Shown here one piece after another: positions 7,662 to 15,972 of a DNA stretch of 64,000 nt; the first letter of the stretch is position 1; every line of letters begins with the position of its first letter. The stretch is from positions 62,001 to 126,000 of the forward strand of contig NZ_VSKK01000001.1 in assembly GCF_008086205.1 (NCBI RefSeq). Direction: 5' to 3'. A program made the position numbers and the translations under genes. The notes beneath the pieces are model-generated. The model saw only the letters and a program-made list of their open reading frames with translations, was not told the DNA's origin and made no database searches. This DNA comes from Bizionia myxarmorum. Lineage in GTDB: Bacteria > Bacteroidota > Bacteroidia > Flavobacteriales > Flavobacteriaceae.

Positions 7662-8753
7662 TTATAAACGGATTCCGACGCCAAATTCAACAGCTTCGGC
7701 TTTTGCTCCATGTGATTTCAAAGTTAAAGCGCCGAACCATTTTTCGCCAAAATAGCGTTTTAAACCAATTCGAAGATAGGTTTGTCCTTCAAAATCATAA
7801 GGATAATAAACGTAATAACCGAATTGCGTAACAATTGACGACTTATTAATAAAAAGCTCATGCCCTACAAAAAGTCCAACGCGTTTCCAGTCTTCATCAC
7901 CTGAAATATCTTCTTCAGGAAAAGAAACGGATTTGTAATAAATTAATTCCTCTAGAAATTTAGAGAAAAATACATCCGCACCAAATTGGATGGCACTTTT
8001 ATGGCTCAAGCGTTTATCTGCATAAGCCGAAACGATGTAAAATGGAAATTGACCGCTTCCAACCACATCACTTTCATTGATCCCAGACCTGAAAACCATA
8101 TTAAATTTAATAGGTTCCGTGAATTTTTCTTTGGTTATATTGTAAATATATTCTGAATCTTCCGCATCCATATTATAGGTAACACCCACATTTAAGGCAA
8201 TAGTGTTGACGCTGGTATTTGGTGCTTTTACGTTAGCATTGGAATAATGAATTAAGCTTAATCCAGCCTGTACACCAAACCGCTCAAAGATTCGTTCGCG
8301 CTTATAATTCAACATTACATAGGTGCTACTTAAAAGCGCCGTTCCGAAAGCATTATTTTTTGGGTTATCATATTTGTCATAAGGATTGGTTGTATAACCT
8401 AAACCTTGGCCAATTCGCAACATGACATTTCGCTTTAAAAAGTAGAAATTATAATGCGCATACAGCGAATAATTAGTTCCTAAAATATCATTTTTTAAAT
8501 TTTGATAGGCAAAAGAAACACCATAATCCGGATAGCCATAACGTTGCTCCCACGCTTCATTCCCAAAGGTTTTTTTATTCCAACTGAAAATAAAACCTTC
8601 CGGATGACCTTTAATAAGGTGTAGAATATCCGTATTATGAACTGCAATATTGCCTTTAAATTGATTTAAATCGAAATAGGAATTCGTGGGTTTATCTTGT
8701 GCAAAAAGCAAAGGAAAACTTAAACAATATAGAAACGTAAAAAAGTACCTCAT
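7662..8753 (-). CDS. PagL-like outer-membrane acyloxyacyl hydrolase / lipid A deacylase
   Basis: A 363-residue protein with a signal peptide cleaved near LLFAQ and alternating beta-strands ending in a C-terminal GVGIRL strand, as in outer-membrane barrels. The segment GVQAGLSLIHYSNANVKAPN matches the His-x-Ser-Asn-Ala active-site region of PagL-type lipid A 3-O-deacylases (PF09411). A role in removing an acyl chain from lipid A is therefore plausible, although the N-terminal half is longer than in PagL and substrate specificity is unknown. It is co-oriented with and 2 nt from the GIN-domain lipoprotein gene. Confidence 0.75.
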   Translation of the reverse strand: MRYFFTFLYCLSFPLLFAQDKPTNSYFDLNQFKGNIAVHNTDILHLIKGHPEGFIFSWNKKTFGNEAWEQRYGYPDYGVSFAYQNLKNDILGTNYSLYAHYNFYFLKRNVMLRIGQGLGYTTNPYDKYDNPKNNAFGTALLSSTYVMLNYKRERIFERFGVQAGLSLIHYSNANVKAPNTSVNTIALNVGVTYNMDAEDSEYIYNITKEKFTEPIKFNMVFRSGINESDVVGSGQFPFYIVSAYADKRLSHKSAIQFGADVFFSKFLEELIYYKSVSFPEEDISGDEDWKRVGLFVGHELFINKSSIVTQFGYYVYYPYDFEGQTYLRIGLKRYFGEKWFGALTLKSHGAKAEAVEFGVGIRL

Positions 8754-8797
8754 TTTAAAACTTGTGGCGCAAATGTATGTAATTTCTTAAAAGTAAA

Positions 8798-10057
8798 TTA
8801 CTTTAATTTTTGAAGCGCGTTTTCTAAAAGTTCAAAAACAGTATCAATGTCTTCTTTTTTGGCTGTTCCTACTGATAAGCGAAACCAATTAGAATCAGTA
8901 GACGTTCCGAAAGCATAAAATGGTACCAGCGCTAATTTAGCGTTATGCAATAAATAGCCCGTTACATCTTGAATGGTTTTAAGAATTGTTCCTGTTGCTG
9001 TTGTTTTCCCAATTAAATCAAATTGAACCGTTAAGTATAAAGCGGCTTCTGGCTGAATGGCGCGAACCGGAAAACCTTTGGTTTGCAAATCGTTAAAGCC
9101 TTTATAAAAAGCAATTAAACGGTCGTTCAATTCACTTTTTATATGGGTCAAATATGCTTGTACATTTTCAGTTTGATTTAAAAAAGAAGCCGTTGCTAAT
9201 TGTTCCGGTTTTGGCGCCCAAGCACCAATATGAGTTAACATAGCTTTCATTTTATTAATAACATGAGCGGGACCAAAAGCCCAACCTACACGCACGCCTG
9301 TTGCTGCAAATGCTTTGGAAATACCATCTATAAAAATGGTGTAATCATGCATGGCAGGAACCAATTCTACCGGATTATAATGCACGGTATCACCATAGGT
9401 TAATTGCCAATAAATCTGATCATATAAAACATAAACGGGTTTTTCGTTTAATGAATCCCGGCGTTTATTTTCTGTTATAACTAATTCCGAAATTTCGGTT
9501 AGTGCTTTTTTAGTAAAGGTTGTACCGGTTGGATTTAAAGGCGAACATAAAGCTATTAAATTCACATGTTGAATATGTGGTTTTATATCTTCCGCAGTTG
9601 GCATAAATTTATTTTCAGCTTTGGTTTCTAAAACCATTGCTTTATTTCGCGATAAATAGGTGTAAGCATCATTATTCCAGGATGGCACGGGATATAGAAC
9701 CGAATCGTCAATATCTAAAATGGTTTGATAAGCGGCGTATATTAAAGGTCGTGCGCCTCCAGAAATTAAAATTTCTTCTTTAGAATAGGTCTGTTTTAAA
9801 TTTTCCGTCAAATAATCTGACACCGCAATACGCAAGGCTTCCATTCCATTAGCTTGTGGATAGTTGGTTTGATTATCATTGTAAGCTGAAATAATTTCAG
9901 TTTTCAACGCTTCGGGAATTGGAAAAATATCCGAATCAAAATCACCGATTGTTTGGTTATAAATTACTTCGCCTTGGGCTTTTAAGGCGTTGACTTCACC
10001 AGCAATTTTAATAATTTCAGATCCTTTTAATCCTTCCGCTAATGTTGAAATTTTCAT
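8798..10057 (-). CDS. PLP-dependent class I/II aminotransferase
   Basis: This 419-residue fold-type I aminotransferase has SKAFAATGVRVGW around the Schiff-base lysine and NPTGTTF for the cofactor phosphate. I chose the ATG at 10057 (MKISTLAEGLKGSEI) because a -7 element at 10076-10083 places transcription start downstream of the ATG at 10078. Its paralogue in the aromatic operon is only distantly similar. It sits just after the aspartokinase/homoserine dehydrogenase fusion, so an aspartate-family role is possible, but it has its own promoter and the substrate cannot be read from sequence. Confidence 0.82.
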   Translation of the reverse strand: MKISTLAEGLKGSEIIKIAGEVNALKAQGEVIYNQTIGDFDSDIFPIPEALKTEIISAYNDNQTNYPQANGMEALRIAVSDYLTENLKQTYSKEEILISGGARPLIYAAYQTILDIDDSVLYPVPSWNNDAYTYLSRNKAMVLETKAENKFMPTAEDIKPHIQHVNLIALCSPLNPTGTTFTKKALTEISELVITENKRRDSLNEKPVYVLYDQIYWQLTYGDTVHYNPVELVPAMHDYTIFIDGISKAFAATGVRVGWAFGPAHVINKMKAMLTHIGAWAPKPEQLATASFLNQTENVQAYLTHIKSELNDRLIAFYKGFNDLQTKGFPVRAIQPEAALYLTVQFDLIGKTTATGTILKTIQDVTGYLLHNAKLALVPFYAFGTSTDSNWFRLSVGTAKKEDIDTVFELLENALQKLK

Positions 10058-10075
10058 GTTTCTTACGTGTTTTGT

Positions 10076-10083
10076 CAAAAATA
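10076..10083 (-). promoter_or_regulatory. -7 promoter element of the aminotransferase gene
   Basis: On the minus strand TATTTTTG matches TANNTTTG exactly. Transcription would begin near 10069, which argues for translation from the ATG at 10057 and against the one at 10078. Confidence 0.5.
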
Positions 10084-10211
10084 GGGTTTCTAAACCATAT
10101 TATTTGAAATGCTTCATCAATTTTAAAATACTAATGAAACAATAATTATATGTGACTATTTTAATGTTTAAATTAAGAATATAAGACCTAATGAATCATT
10201 TCTTGAACTGC

Positions 10212-13200
10212 TTAATTGGTGTTTTTCGCCAATCTCAAAATATCACCAAAAACGCCTCGTGCTGTCACATTTTTTCCAGCGCCAGCGCCTTGAATAACCA
10301 AAGGTCTTTCGCCATAGGATTCTGTAAATATTTCAAAAATAGCATCCGATCCTTTTAAAGACCCGAGTGTCGAATTTTTAGGTACAGAAACTAATTGCAC
10401 ATCTAATTGACCTTTACTTTGAAATAAATCGCCAGACAAATCACCAATATATCTCAAAACATGATCTGGTTTTTGTTCTTCCTTTTTATGTTGAAATGTT
10501 TCATTTAAATCTGACAAATTCTCCAAAAACTGTGAAGCTGAAATATCTCTAAACTCTTTAGGAATTAAATTTTCTATATGAATGTCTTCAAATTCATTTT
10601 CTAAATCTAACTCACGTGCCAGAATCAATAATTTCCGAGCCACATCGTTTCCACACAAATCTTCGCGGGGATCTGGTTCTGTATAACCTTGATCAATAGC
10701 TTCCTGTAAAATCTCTGGAAACGGTCTGTTTTCCGAAGAAAAGGCATTAAACAAATAACTTAAAGATCCCGAAAAAATACCGCGGACACGTGTAATATTT
10801 TCACCAGACTCGTGTAACAATTTAATCGTGTCAATTAAAGGCAATCCCGCACCAACGTTGGTTTCATATAAATATTCCTTTTTGTTTTGAACTAATTTTT
10901 CTCTCAACGTTTTATAAAAACTAAAAGAAACAGTATTGGCAATTTTGTTAGATGATACTAAATCAAAACCAGCTTCTACTAAAGGTATATAATTCTCAAT
11001 AAAATCAGTATTAGCGGTATTATCCACCGCTATCAGATTTTCTAAATGGTGTTTTTCAGCATAGTCAATAATCGCTTGAGCAGACGTATTGGGAATACCA
11101 TTGGTTTCTAAATTTTGTTTCCAATTTTGGTCTATTCCTTTTTGATTTAATAGAACCTGTTTAGAATTTGCAATGGCAAAAACGCGCAGTTGAATGTTTC
11201 TACGCTTTAATATAGATTCCGCATTTTCTAAAATTTGATTAATTAAGGTACCGCCAACCAAGCCTTTCCCAAAGATGGCAATGTTTATTTTTTTTGCGAC
11301 CCCAAATACTTGTCCATGAATAACGTTTAACGCTTTATGCAAGTGATTCTTCTTAACCACTATACTTACATTTTTCCGCGAAATCGTGTTATTGAATAAT
11401 AACGGAACTATGTGGTTTTTTATGAGCGCATTATAAGGCTGATGAAATTTGCTCAAATCCAATCCAATAATAGAAATGACTGAAACATCATCAATAATGG
11501 AGATTTTATGGACGTCTTTGGTGTAAAAGTCGTTTTCAAACTCCTGCTCCAGAGCAGCCACCGCATCCTTTGCACGATTGGCAGCCACCATAAAACCAAT
11601 GCCACGTTCCGATGATCCTTGCGCAATAATACTCACACTAATATGATGAATACTCAACGTTTTAAAAATTCTAGCATCTACTCCTATTTTTCCTAGAAGT
11701 CCGCGGCCTTCAAAATTAATAAGCGACACATTATCTAGAACTGAAAGCGATTTAATGCCTTCAACAGTTGTTTTTGAAGTGATTAAAGTGCCTTTATCCT
11801 CTGGATTAAAGGTGTTTAAAATTCGCAGATTGATGTTTTTTTCAATAAGCGGCACAATGGTTTTAGCATGTAAAATGGTCATTCCGAAATTGGCTAACTC
11901 ATTGGCTTCACTATAAGATAATTGCTCTATCTTCTTGGCATCTGCTACTAAATCTGGATTGGCTGTATAAATTCCATTTACGTGTGTGTAACTTTGTAAC
12001 TCTTCAGCATCTAAATAATTCGCCAATAAAGAGGCTGTATAATTACTTCCATTACGTCCTAAAGTAGTGGTTTGGTTTTTTAAATTGGAAGCAATAAATC
12101 CGGATACAATATGAACCGTTTCCCTATTATATTTTTCGAAATGTGCTTTTACATTTTGCTCTGAAATAGCTAAAATGGGTTGCGCATCTCCAAAATTGGC
12201 ATCTGTTTTTATGAGAAGCCTGGCATCTGTGGCATGTGCTTTTATTCCGCGTTCCATTAATAATTGCGCGACGATTTTTGTTGCTAGTAATTCGCCTTGC
12301 GCCAAAACTTCATCTTTAATTTTTTCACTATAATCTTCCAATAAGCTTACGCCTTCTAAAAGGGTGTCTAATTTTGAAAATTCTGCAGAAAAATCAACTG
12401 ATTTTAAAGGTTCAGTTTGATAGGTTTTAAAAGCCTCTAATGCTTCTTTATATGCTTTATTAGTTGCTGCTTTTTCAAGAATAGCCTCTAATTCATTGGT
12501 CGCATTTCCTCTGGCAGAAACAACAACCGCCATATTTTGTTTGTCTTTTACTTTGGACTCTATAATAGAGAGAACTGTTTTCAAGCCGTTTCCGTTTGCT
12601 AAAGATTTTCCTCCAAATTTTAATATTTTCATGTTCTTTCGTTTTGTTTCAGGTTTAAAAATTCCTGAAATAATTTTTTCTAATTGATCAAATTCTATCA
12701 AAAATGCATCGTGACCGTGAATAGAATGGATTTCATTATAGGTGACATTCGGGTTTGTTAATGCCAGTTGTTTTTGTGTTTCTCGATTTTCTTCGGCTGT
12801 AAAAAACAAATCTGAATCCACACCGATAATATAGATGTTGGCTTGAATGTTATCTAAAACAGCTAAACTATGTTCCCCTCCATTGGTAACGTCAATTGTT
12901 TTTAGCAATTGATTCATGAGTTTATAGGACGCCAATTGGTAGCGTTCTTGTAATTTTTTACCGTGATGCATCAACCAACTTTCCACATTAAAAATTTGTA
13001 AATTGGTATTTTTAGTTCGTTGAAAGCGTTCTTTAAATGAAGCTGGCGTTCTATAACATAACATAGCATGCATCCTGGCATCATGAACCGGATTACTAGA
13101 ATTAACGAGAAACTGCTCTTGAATTTGGCAGTTTGCAATAAGCCAATCCGTCGCTTTCCAATCAGTTGCTACAGGAATAAAATGGATTGCTAAATCTGGT

Positions 13201-13610
13201 TTTACGGCTAACATTTCCCAAGCAATTCCACCTCCTAATGAGCCGCCAATAATAGCAAATAACGTATCTATTTGAAGTGCTTTTAAACCCCATAAAAAAA
13301 GATTTGCAATATCCTTTGCAATGAAACTTTTGTAGTCTTTAATGATAACATCATCATACCCGTTTCCAGGAATATTAAAAGCTAGAATCGTATAGAAATT
13401 AGTATCGATCGCTTTGTTCGTTCCAATAAGGTCTTTCCACCAACCTTCTTCACCTGACACATTACTATTTCCTGTTAACGCATGATTAACAAGCACAATT
13501 GGCGCGGCGCCCAAAGGTTTACCAAACAGTTGGTAAGACAATTTTAATGAAATTGTCTTACCGCTAACTGTGGTAAAGTTTGAAATAGGAATAAACTTTA
13601 GTTTCGACAT
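10212..13610 (-). CDS. Trifunctional homoserine O-acetyltransferase / aspartate kinase / homoserine dehydrogenase
   Basis: The 1132-residue protein has three parts. Residues 1 to about 325 form a MetX-like alpha/beta hydrolase with nucleophile Ser124 in GGSLGG, an aspartate in GVDSDLFF (265-267) and His300 in HGHDAF. Residues 327 to about 770 form an aspartokinase (MKILKFGGKSLANGNG) with ACT-like regulatory repeats. Residues from about 773 (INIAIFGKGLVGG) form homoserine dehydrogenase. It would catalyse the first, third and homoserine-activating steps of methionine synthesis in one chain. The junction has an in-frame Met327, so internal initiation is conceivable. It starts 3 nt after the OsmC-like gene in the SAM-I-controlled operon. 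A ThrA/MetL-type enzyme without MetX would be near 800 residues. Confidence 0.93.
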   Translation of the reverse strand: MSKLKFIPISNFTTVSGKTISLKLSYQLFGKPLGAAPIVLVNHALTGNSNVSGEEGWWKDLIGTNKAIDTNFYTILAFNIPGNGYDDVIIKDYKSFIAKDIANLFLWGLKALQIDTLFAIIGGSLGGGIAWEMLAVKPDLAIHFIPVATDWKATDWLIANCQIQEQFLVNSSNPVHDARMHAMLCYRTPASFKERFQRTKNTNLQIFNVESWLMHHGKKLQERYQLASYKLMNQLLKTIDVTNGGEHSLAVLDNIQANIYIIGVDSDLFFTAEENRETQKQLALTNPNVTYNEIHSIHGHDAFLIEFDQLEKIISGIFKPETKRKNMKILKFGGKSLANGNGLKTVLSIIESKVKDKQNMAVVVSARGNATNELEAILEKAATNKAYKEALEAFKTYQTEPLKSVDFSAEFSKLDTLLEGVSLLEDYSEKIKDEVLAQGELLATKIVAQLLMERGIKAHATDARLLIKTDANFGDAQPILAISEQNVKAHFEKYNRETVHIVSGFIASNLKNQTTTLGRNGSNYTASLLANYLDAEELQSYTHVNGIYTANPDLVADAKKIEQLSYSEANELANFGMTILHAKTIVPLIEKNINLRILNTFNPEDKGTLITSKTTVEGIKSLSVLDNVSLINFEGRGLLGKIGVDARIFKTLSIHHISVSIIAQGSSERGIGFMVAANRAKDAVAALEQEFENDFYTKDVHKISIIDDVSVISIIGLDLSKFHQPYNALIKNHIVPLLFNNTISRKNVSIVVKKNHLHKALNVIHGQVFGVAKKINIAIFGKGLVGGTLINQILENAESILKRRNIQLRVFAIANSKQVLLNQKGIDQNWKQNLETNGIPNTSAQAIIDYAEKHHLENLIAVDNTANTDFIENYIPLVEAGFDLVSSNKIANTVSFSFYKTLREKLVQNKKEYLYETNVGAGLPLIDTIKLLHESGENITRVRGIFSGSLSYLFNAFSSENRPFPEILQEAIDQGYTEPDPREDLCGNDVARKLLILARELDLENEFEDIHIENLIPKEFRDISASQFLENLSDLNETFQHKKEEQKPDHVLRYIGDLSGDLFQSKGQLDVQLVSVPKNSTLGSLKGSDAIFEIFTESYGERPLVIQGAGAGKNVTARGVFGDILRLAKNTN

Positions 13611-13613
13611 TTA

Positions 13614-14063
13614 TTAAATGGCATATTGTTTTTGTACACTCACTTTTACTGGCGTTATATTGGTTAAATTGTCTTTAACGGGACAGCGCTCTTCAACAAT
13701 TTTTAACCAAGCCACTAATGTTTCTATGGAGGCATCCGTTTCAGGAATTAACTTTAAATCAATACCCTTAAACCCCGCTCTTTCACTATTAGAAAATCCG
13801 AATAATTTGTTAGGATTGATATTTCCAGTAACTTCTATAGTCAACTTCCTAATTGAAAACCCCAATTCTTTAGCTACCAAATGACCAACAACGTTGACAC
13901 AACCGGCTAAACCAGCTAATAAATATTCTACGGGATTTGCATTTTCATCGGTTCCGCCCAAATCTTCGGGCTCATCAATAACCAACTTAAACTGTCTTGT
14001 TTTTGCAATAAATTTTGCTGCTGAAGAACTTTCTCCCTTTAGACTAAATATTAAATCGCTCAT
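13614..14063 (-). CDS. OsmC/Ohr family protein
   Basis: A 149-residue OsmC-fold protein. The two family cysteines are visible in LAGLAGCVNVV and ERCPVKDNL. In Ohr/OsmC these are the peroxidatic and resolving cysteines that reduce organic hydroperoxides, but many family members have other thiol-linked roles. I prefer the ATG at 14063 (MSDLIFSLKG); the ATG at 14090 would overlap metY. Its place between metY and the MetX fusion, with only 3 nt to the latter, ties it to sulphur amino-acid metabolism; the exact job is unknown. Confidence 0.85.
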   Translation of the reverse strand: MSDLIFSLKGESSSAAKFIAKTRQFKLVIDEPEDLGGTDENANPVEYLLAGLAGCVNVVGHLVAKELGFSIRKLTIEVTGNINPNKLFGFSNSERAGFKGIDLKLIPETDASIETLVAWLKIVEERCPVKDNLTNITPVKVSVQKQYAI

Positions 14064-14073
14064 AAATCTCTTT

Positions 14074-15381
14074 CTAGACGTTAGTTTCATTTTGCAAAAC
14101 CGTTTCAGTAACTATTTTGAATGTTGCTTTTAAATCGGCTTTTAAGTCGTCTATATTTTCAATACCAACCGACAGTCTGATTAAATCTTGAGAAACACCT
14201 GCACTTGCTTGAGATGCTTCATCTAATTGTTGATGAGTGGTACTAGCAGGGTGAATAATTAATGATTTGGTATCACCAATATTAGCGAGTAAGGAAAATA
14301 TCTTGGTGTTATCAGCTATGGTTTTAGCGGCCTCAAAACCACCTTCCACGCCAAAAGTAACCATCCCGCTTTGTCCATTTGGCAAGTACTTTTTAGCCAA
14401 TTCATGGTATGCACTCGTTTCTAAACCAGGATAATTTACCCACGTAACTTCAGGCTGCTCTTGTAACCATTTGGCTAGTTCCAAAGCATTTTCACTATGT
14501 TTTTTAATCCGAATTTCTAACGTTTCTAAACCTTGAATAATATTAAAAGCGTTTGTTGGACTAATGGCACCACCATAATCACGTAATCCTTCTAAAATTA
14601 ATTTGAAAGTATAAGCAGCGGCACCCAAAGCGTCATGATAAACCAAACCATGATAACCTGCGGAAGGTTCTGTAAATTCCGGAAATTTCCCACTGGACCA
14701 ATCAAAATTTTCTCCATCAATAATAGCGCCTCCTAATGATGTGCCTTGTCCGCCAATATATTTTGTCAAGGAATGAATAACAATATTTGCACCGTGTTTA
14801 ATAGGATTTAATAAGGCTGGTGTTGCAACGGTATTATCCACAATAAAAGGGACTCTTGCTGCTTTTGAATGTTTTGAGATAGCTTCTAAATCCAATACAT
14901 CTAACTTCGGATTCCCTAAAGATTCTACAAAAAATGCTCTGGTGTTTTCTTGAACCGCTGCTGCAAAATTATCAGGATTGGAAGCATCCACGAATGTGGT
15001 TGTAATACCTAGTCGTGGTAAAGTAACATTCAATAAATTATAGGTTCCACCGTACAAACTACTAGCGGCAACAATATGATCGCCTGCTTTTAAAAACGTT
15101 AGCAATCCTGTGGAAATAGCAGACATTCCTGAAGCGAAAACCACGGCTCCGATGCCGCCTTCAACAGCGGCTAAACGGTCTTGTAAAATTTGATTGGTGG
15201 GATTGTTTAATCTCGTGTAGATAAACCCTAATTCTTTTAAAGAAAAAAGATTGGCTGCATGTTCCGAATTATTGAAAACATAGGATGTAGATTGGTAAAT
15301 TGGCACGGCACGTGTACCGCCGTTTTTTGTCACATCGTGACCTGCATGCAACGCTCTGGTTGCGAAATTTTGAATACTCAT
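14074..15381 (-). CDS. metY: O-acetylhomoserine sulfhydrylase
   Basis: This 435-residue Cys/Met-metabolism PLP enzyme has the Schiff-base lysine in HSLTKYIGGQGTSLGG and the long-form architecture of O-acetylhomoserine (thiol)-lyase, longer than MetB/MetC at about 380. It uses sulphide and O-acetylhomoserine to form homocysteine. Its substrate is made by the MetX domain encoded two genes downstream. The gene follows a SAM-I riboswitch in its 5' leader (15505-15645), which fits repression of the operon when SAM is abundant. Confidence 0.95.
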   Translation of the reverse strand: MSIQNFATRALHAGHDVTKNGGTRAVPIYQSTSYVFNNSEHAANLFSLKELGFIYTRLNNPTNQILQDRLAAVEGGIGAVVFASGMSAISTGLLTFLKAGDHIVAASSLYGGTYNLLNVTLPRLGITTTFVDASNPDNFAAAVQENTRAFFVESLGNPKLDVLDLEAISKHSKAARVPFIVDNTVATPALLNPIKHGANIVIHSLTKYIGGQGTSLGGAIIDGENFDWSSGKFPEFTEPSAGYHGLVYHDALGAAAYTFKLILEGLRDYGGAISPTNAFNIIQGLETLEIRIKKHSENALELAKWLQEQPEVTWVNYPGLETSAYHELAKKYLPNGQSGMVTFGVEGGFEAAKTIADNTKIFSLLANIGDTKSLIIHPASTTHQQLDEASQASAGVSQDLIRLSVGIENIDDLKADLKATFKIVTETVLQNETNV

Positions 15382-15462
15382 TTTTCTAGTTTTTTTGAGT
15401 TAATAAATGATTAAACCAAAAGTCAAATAGGCTTCAATTGAAGCATACCTAATAGAAAAATG

Positions 15463-15500
15463 TTAAAAAGAAAATACGAACTACTATTGAGTAATTACGT
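15463..15500 (-). terminator. Candidate expression-platform terminator of the SAM-I switch
   Basis: Directly after the riboswitch on the minus strand, imperfect arms 15490-15500 and 15475-15485 pair (one bulge and one mismatch) and are followed by a T-rich stretch (15474 down to 15463). It has the position of a SAM-dependent terminator. The stem is weak and no clear antiterminator was found. Confidence 0.4.
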
Positions 15501-15504
15501 TTGC

Positions 15505-15645
15505 GTTATCTATCCAATTTTTAATAAATGAATTAAAAATTAAGTAGAATGTAGCACCTTCTTAAATTTGAGATTCCTGCTTCCGCAGGTATTTAAGGGT
15601 TGCTAAGGCTTCAACGGGTCTAATCCCTTCACCTTTCTTGATAAC
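15505..15645 (-). ncRNA. SAM-I (S-box) riboswitch upstream of metY
   Basis: Read on the minus strand, the RNA has the S-box core: GTTATCAAGAAAGGTGAAGG, then GACCCGTTGAAGCC, TTAGCAACC and AAGGTGCTACATTC. P1 is GTTATC (15645-15640) with GATAAC (15510-15505). P2 is AAGG with CCTT. P3 is CTTAAAT with ATTTAAG, closed by CCTGC-GGAA-GCAGG. P4 is a 10-bp AT stem just before the 3' arm of P1. All four helices around the SAM pocket are accounted for. It should turn off the metY, OsmC and MetX-AK-HSD operon when SAM is high. A near-consensus -7 (TATTTTG, 15667-15661) lies just upstream. Confidence 0.93.
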
Positions 15646-15760
15646 ATTTTCGGAATATTACAAAATACTCCTTCAGTAAATTTTTGAACTTTGTGAGCAC
15701 AAATATTGCAACACAAATGTTTATAAACCAAATTAAATGTGAAAAAAAGTCTAAAAAATG

Positions 15761-15788
15761 TTTGTTCCATTTTAATTTCATACTTTTG
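15761..15788 (+). promoter_or_regulatory. Promoter of metK
   Basis: TTTG at 15761-15764 and TACTTTTG at 15781-15788 (16-nt spacing) fit the Bacteroidota consensus. Transcription from near 15795 would give a leader of about 178 nt, far longer than needed, containing the structured element at 15802-15915. Confidence 0.6.
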
Positions 15789-15801
15789 CAAAGTAATATT
15801 A

Positions 15802-15915
15802 AAGAGGAAAAATTTGTCTGATTGCAACCTCTTCAAACCATTGGCTTTCGCTTAAATGCTGCCGGATTTGGATTGAAATTAAATGCTAAAGCAGTTTTAT
15901 TCTACTACTCTAGCA
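15802..15915 (+). ncRNA. Structured metK leader, candidate SAM-II-like riboswitch
   Basis: AAGAGG (15802-15807) pairs with CCTCTT (15828-15833). The loop reads AATTTG, TCTG, ATTGCA, resembling loop 1 of SAM-II (AUUUG, P2 arm, UUGCA). Downstream, AAATTAAATGCTAAA then GCAG resembles the SAM-II L3 element ending in GCUAAA and the P2 3' arm, but here the pseudoknot would be only about 3 bp (CTG with CAG). Between them is an extra hairpin (TTCAA-CCA arms near 15832-15840 with TGG-TTGAA near 15868-15877, and an inner TTGGC-GCCGG stem). TGCTA at 15884-15888 can alternatively pair with TAGCA at 15911-15915, a possible switch helix. The metK context supports SAM sensing; the class is my inference. Confidence 0.5.
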
Positions 15916-15972
15916 GGCTCTTGTAATCACTCGGTTTTTTTCACAATGTTTAACACATAAATAAGTGATACT

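Noticed and set aside
15431-15444. 14-bp palindrome GCTTCAATTGAAGC in the metY leader
   Set aside because: No T-run follows and it cannot be tied to the riboswitch platform or a known regulator; may be chance.
15603-15836. 77-codon minus-strand ORF upstream of metY
   Set aside because: It overlaps the SAM-I riboswitch and the metK leader, has no protein-like pattern, and is explained by those RNA structures.
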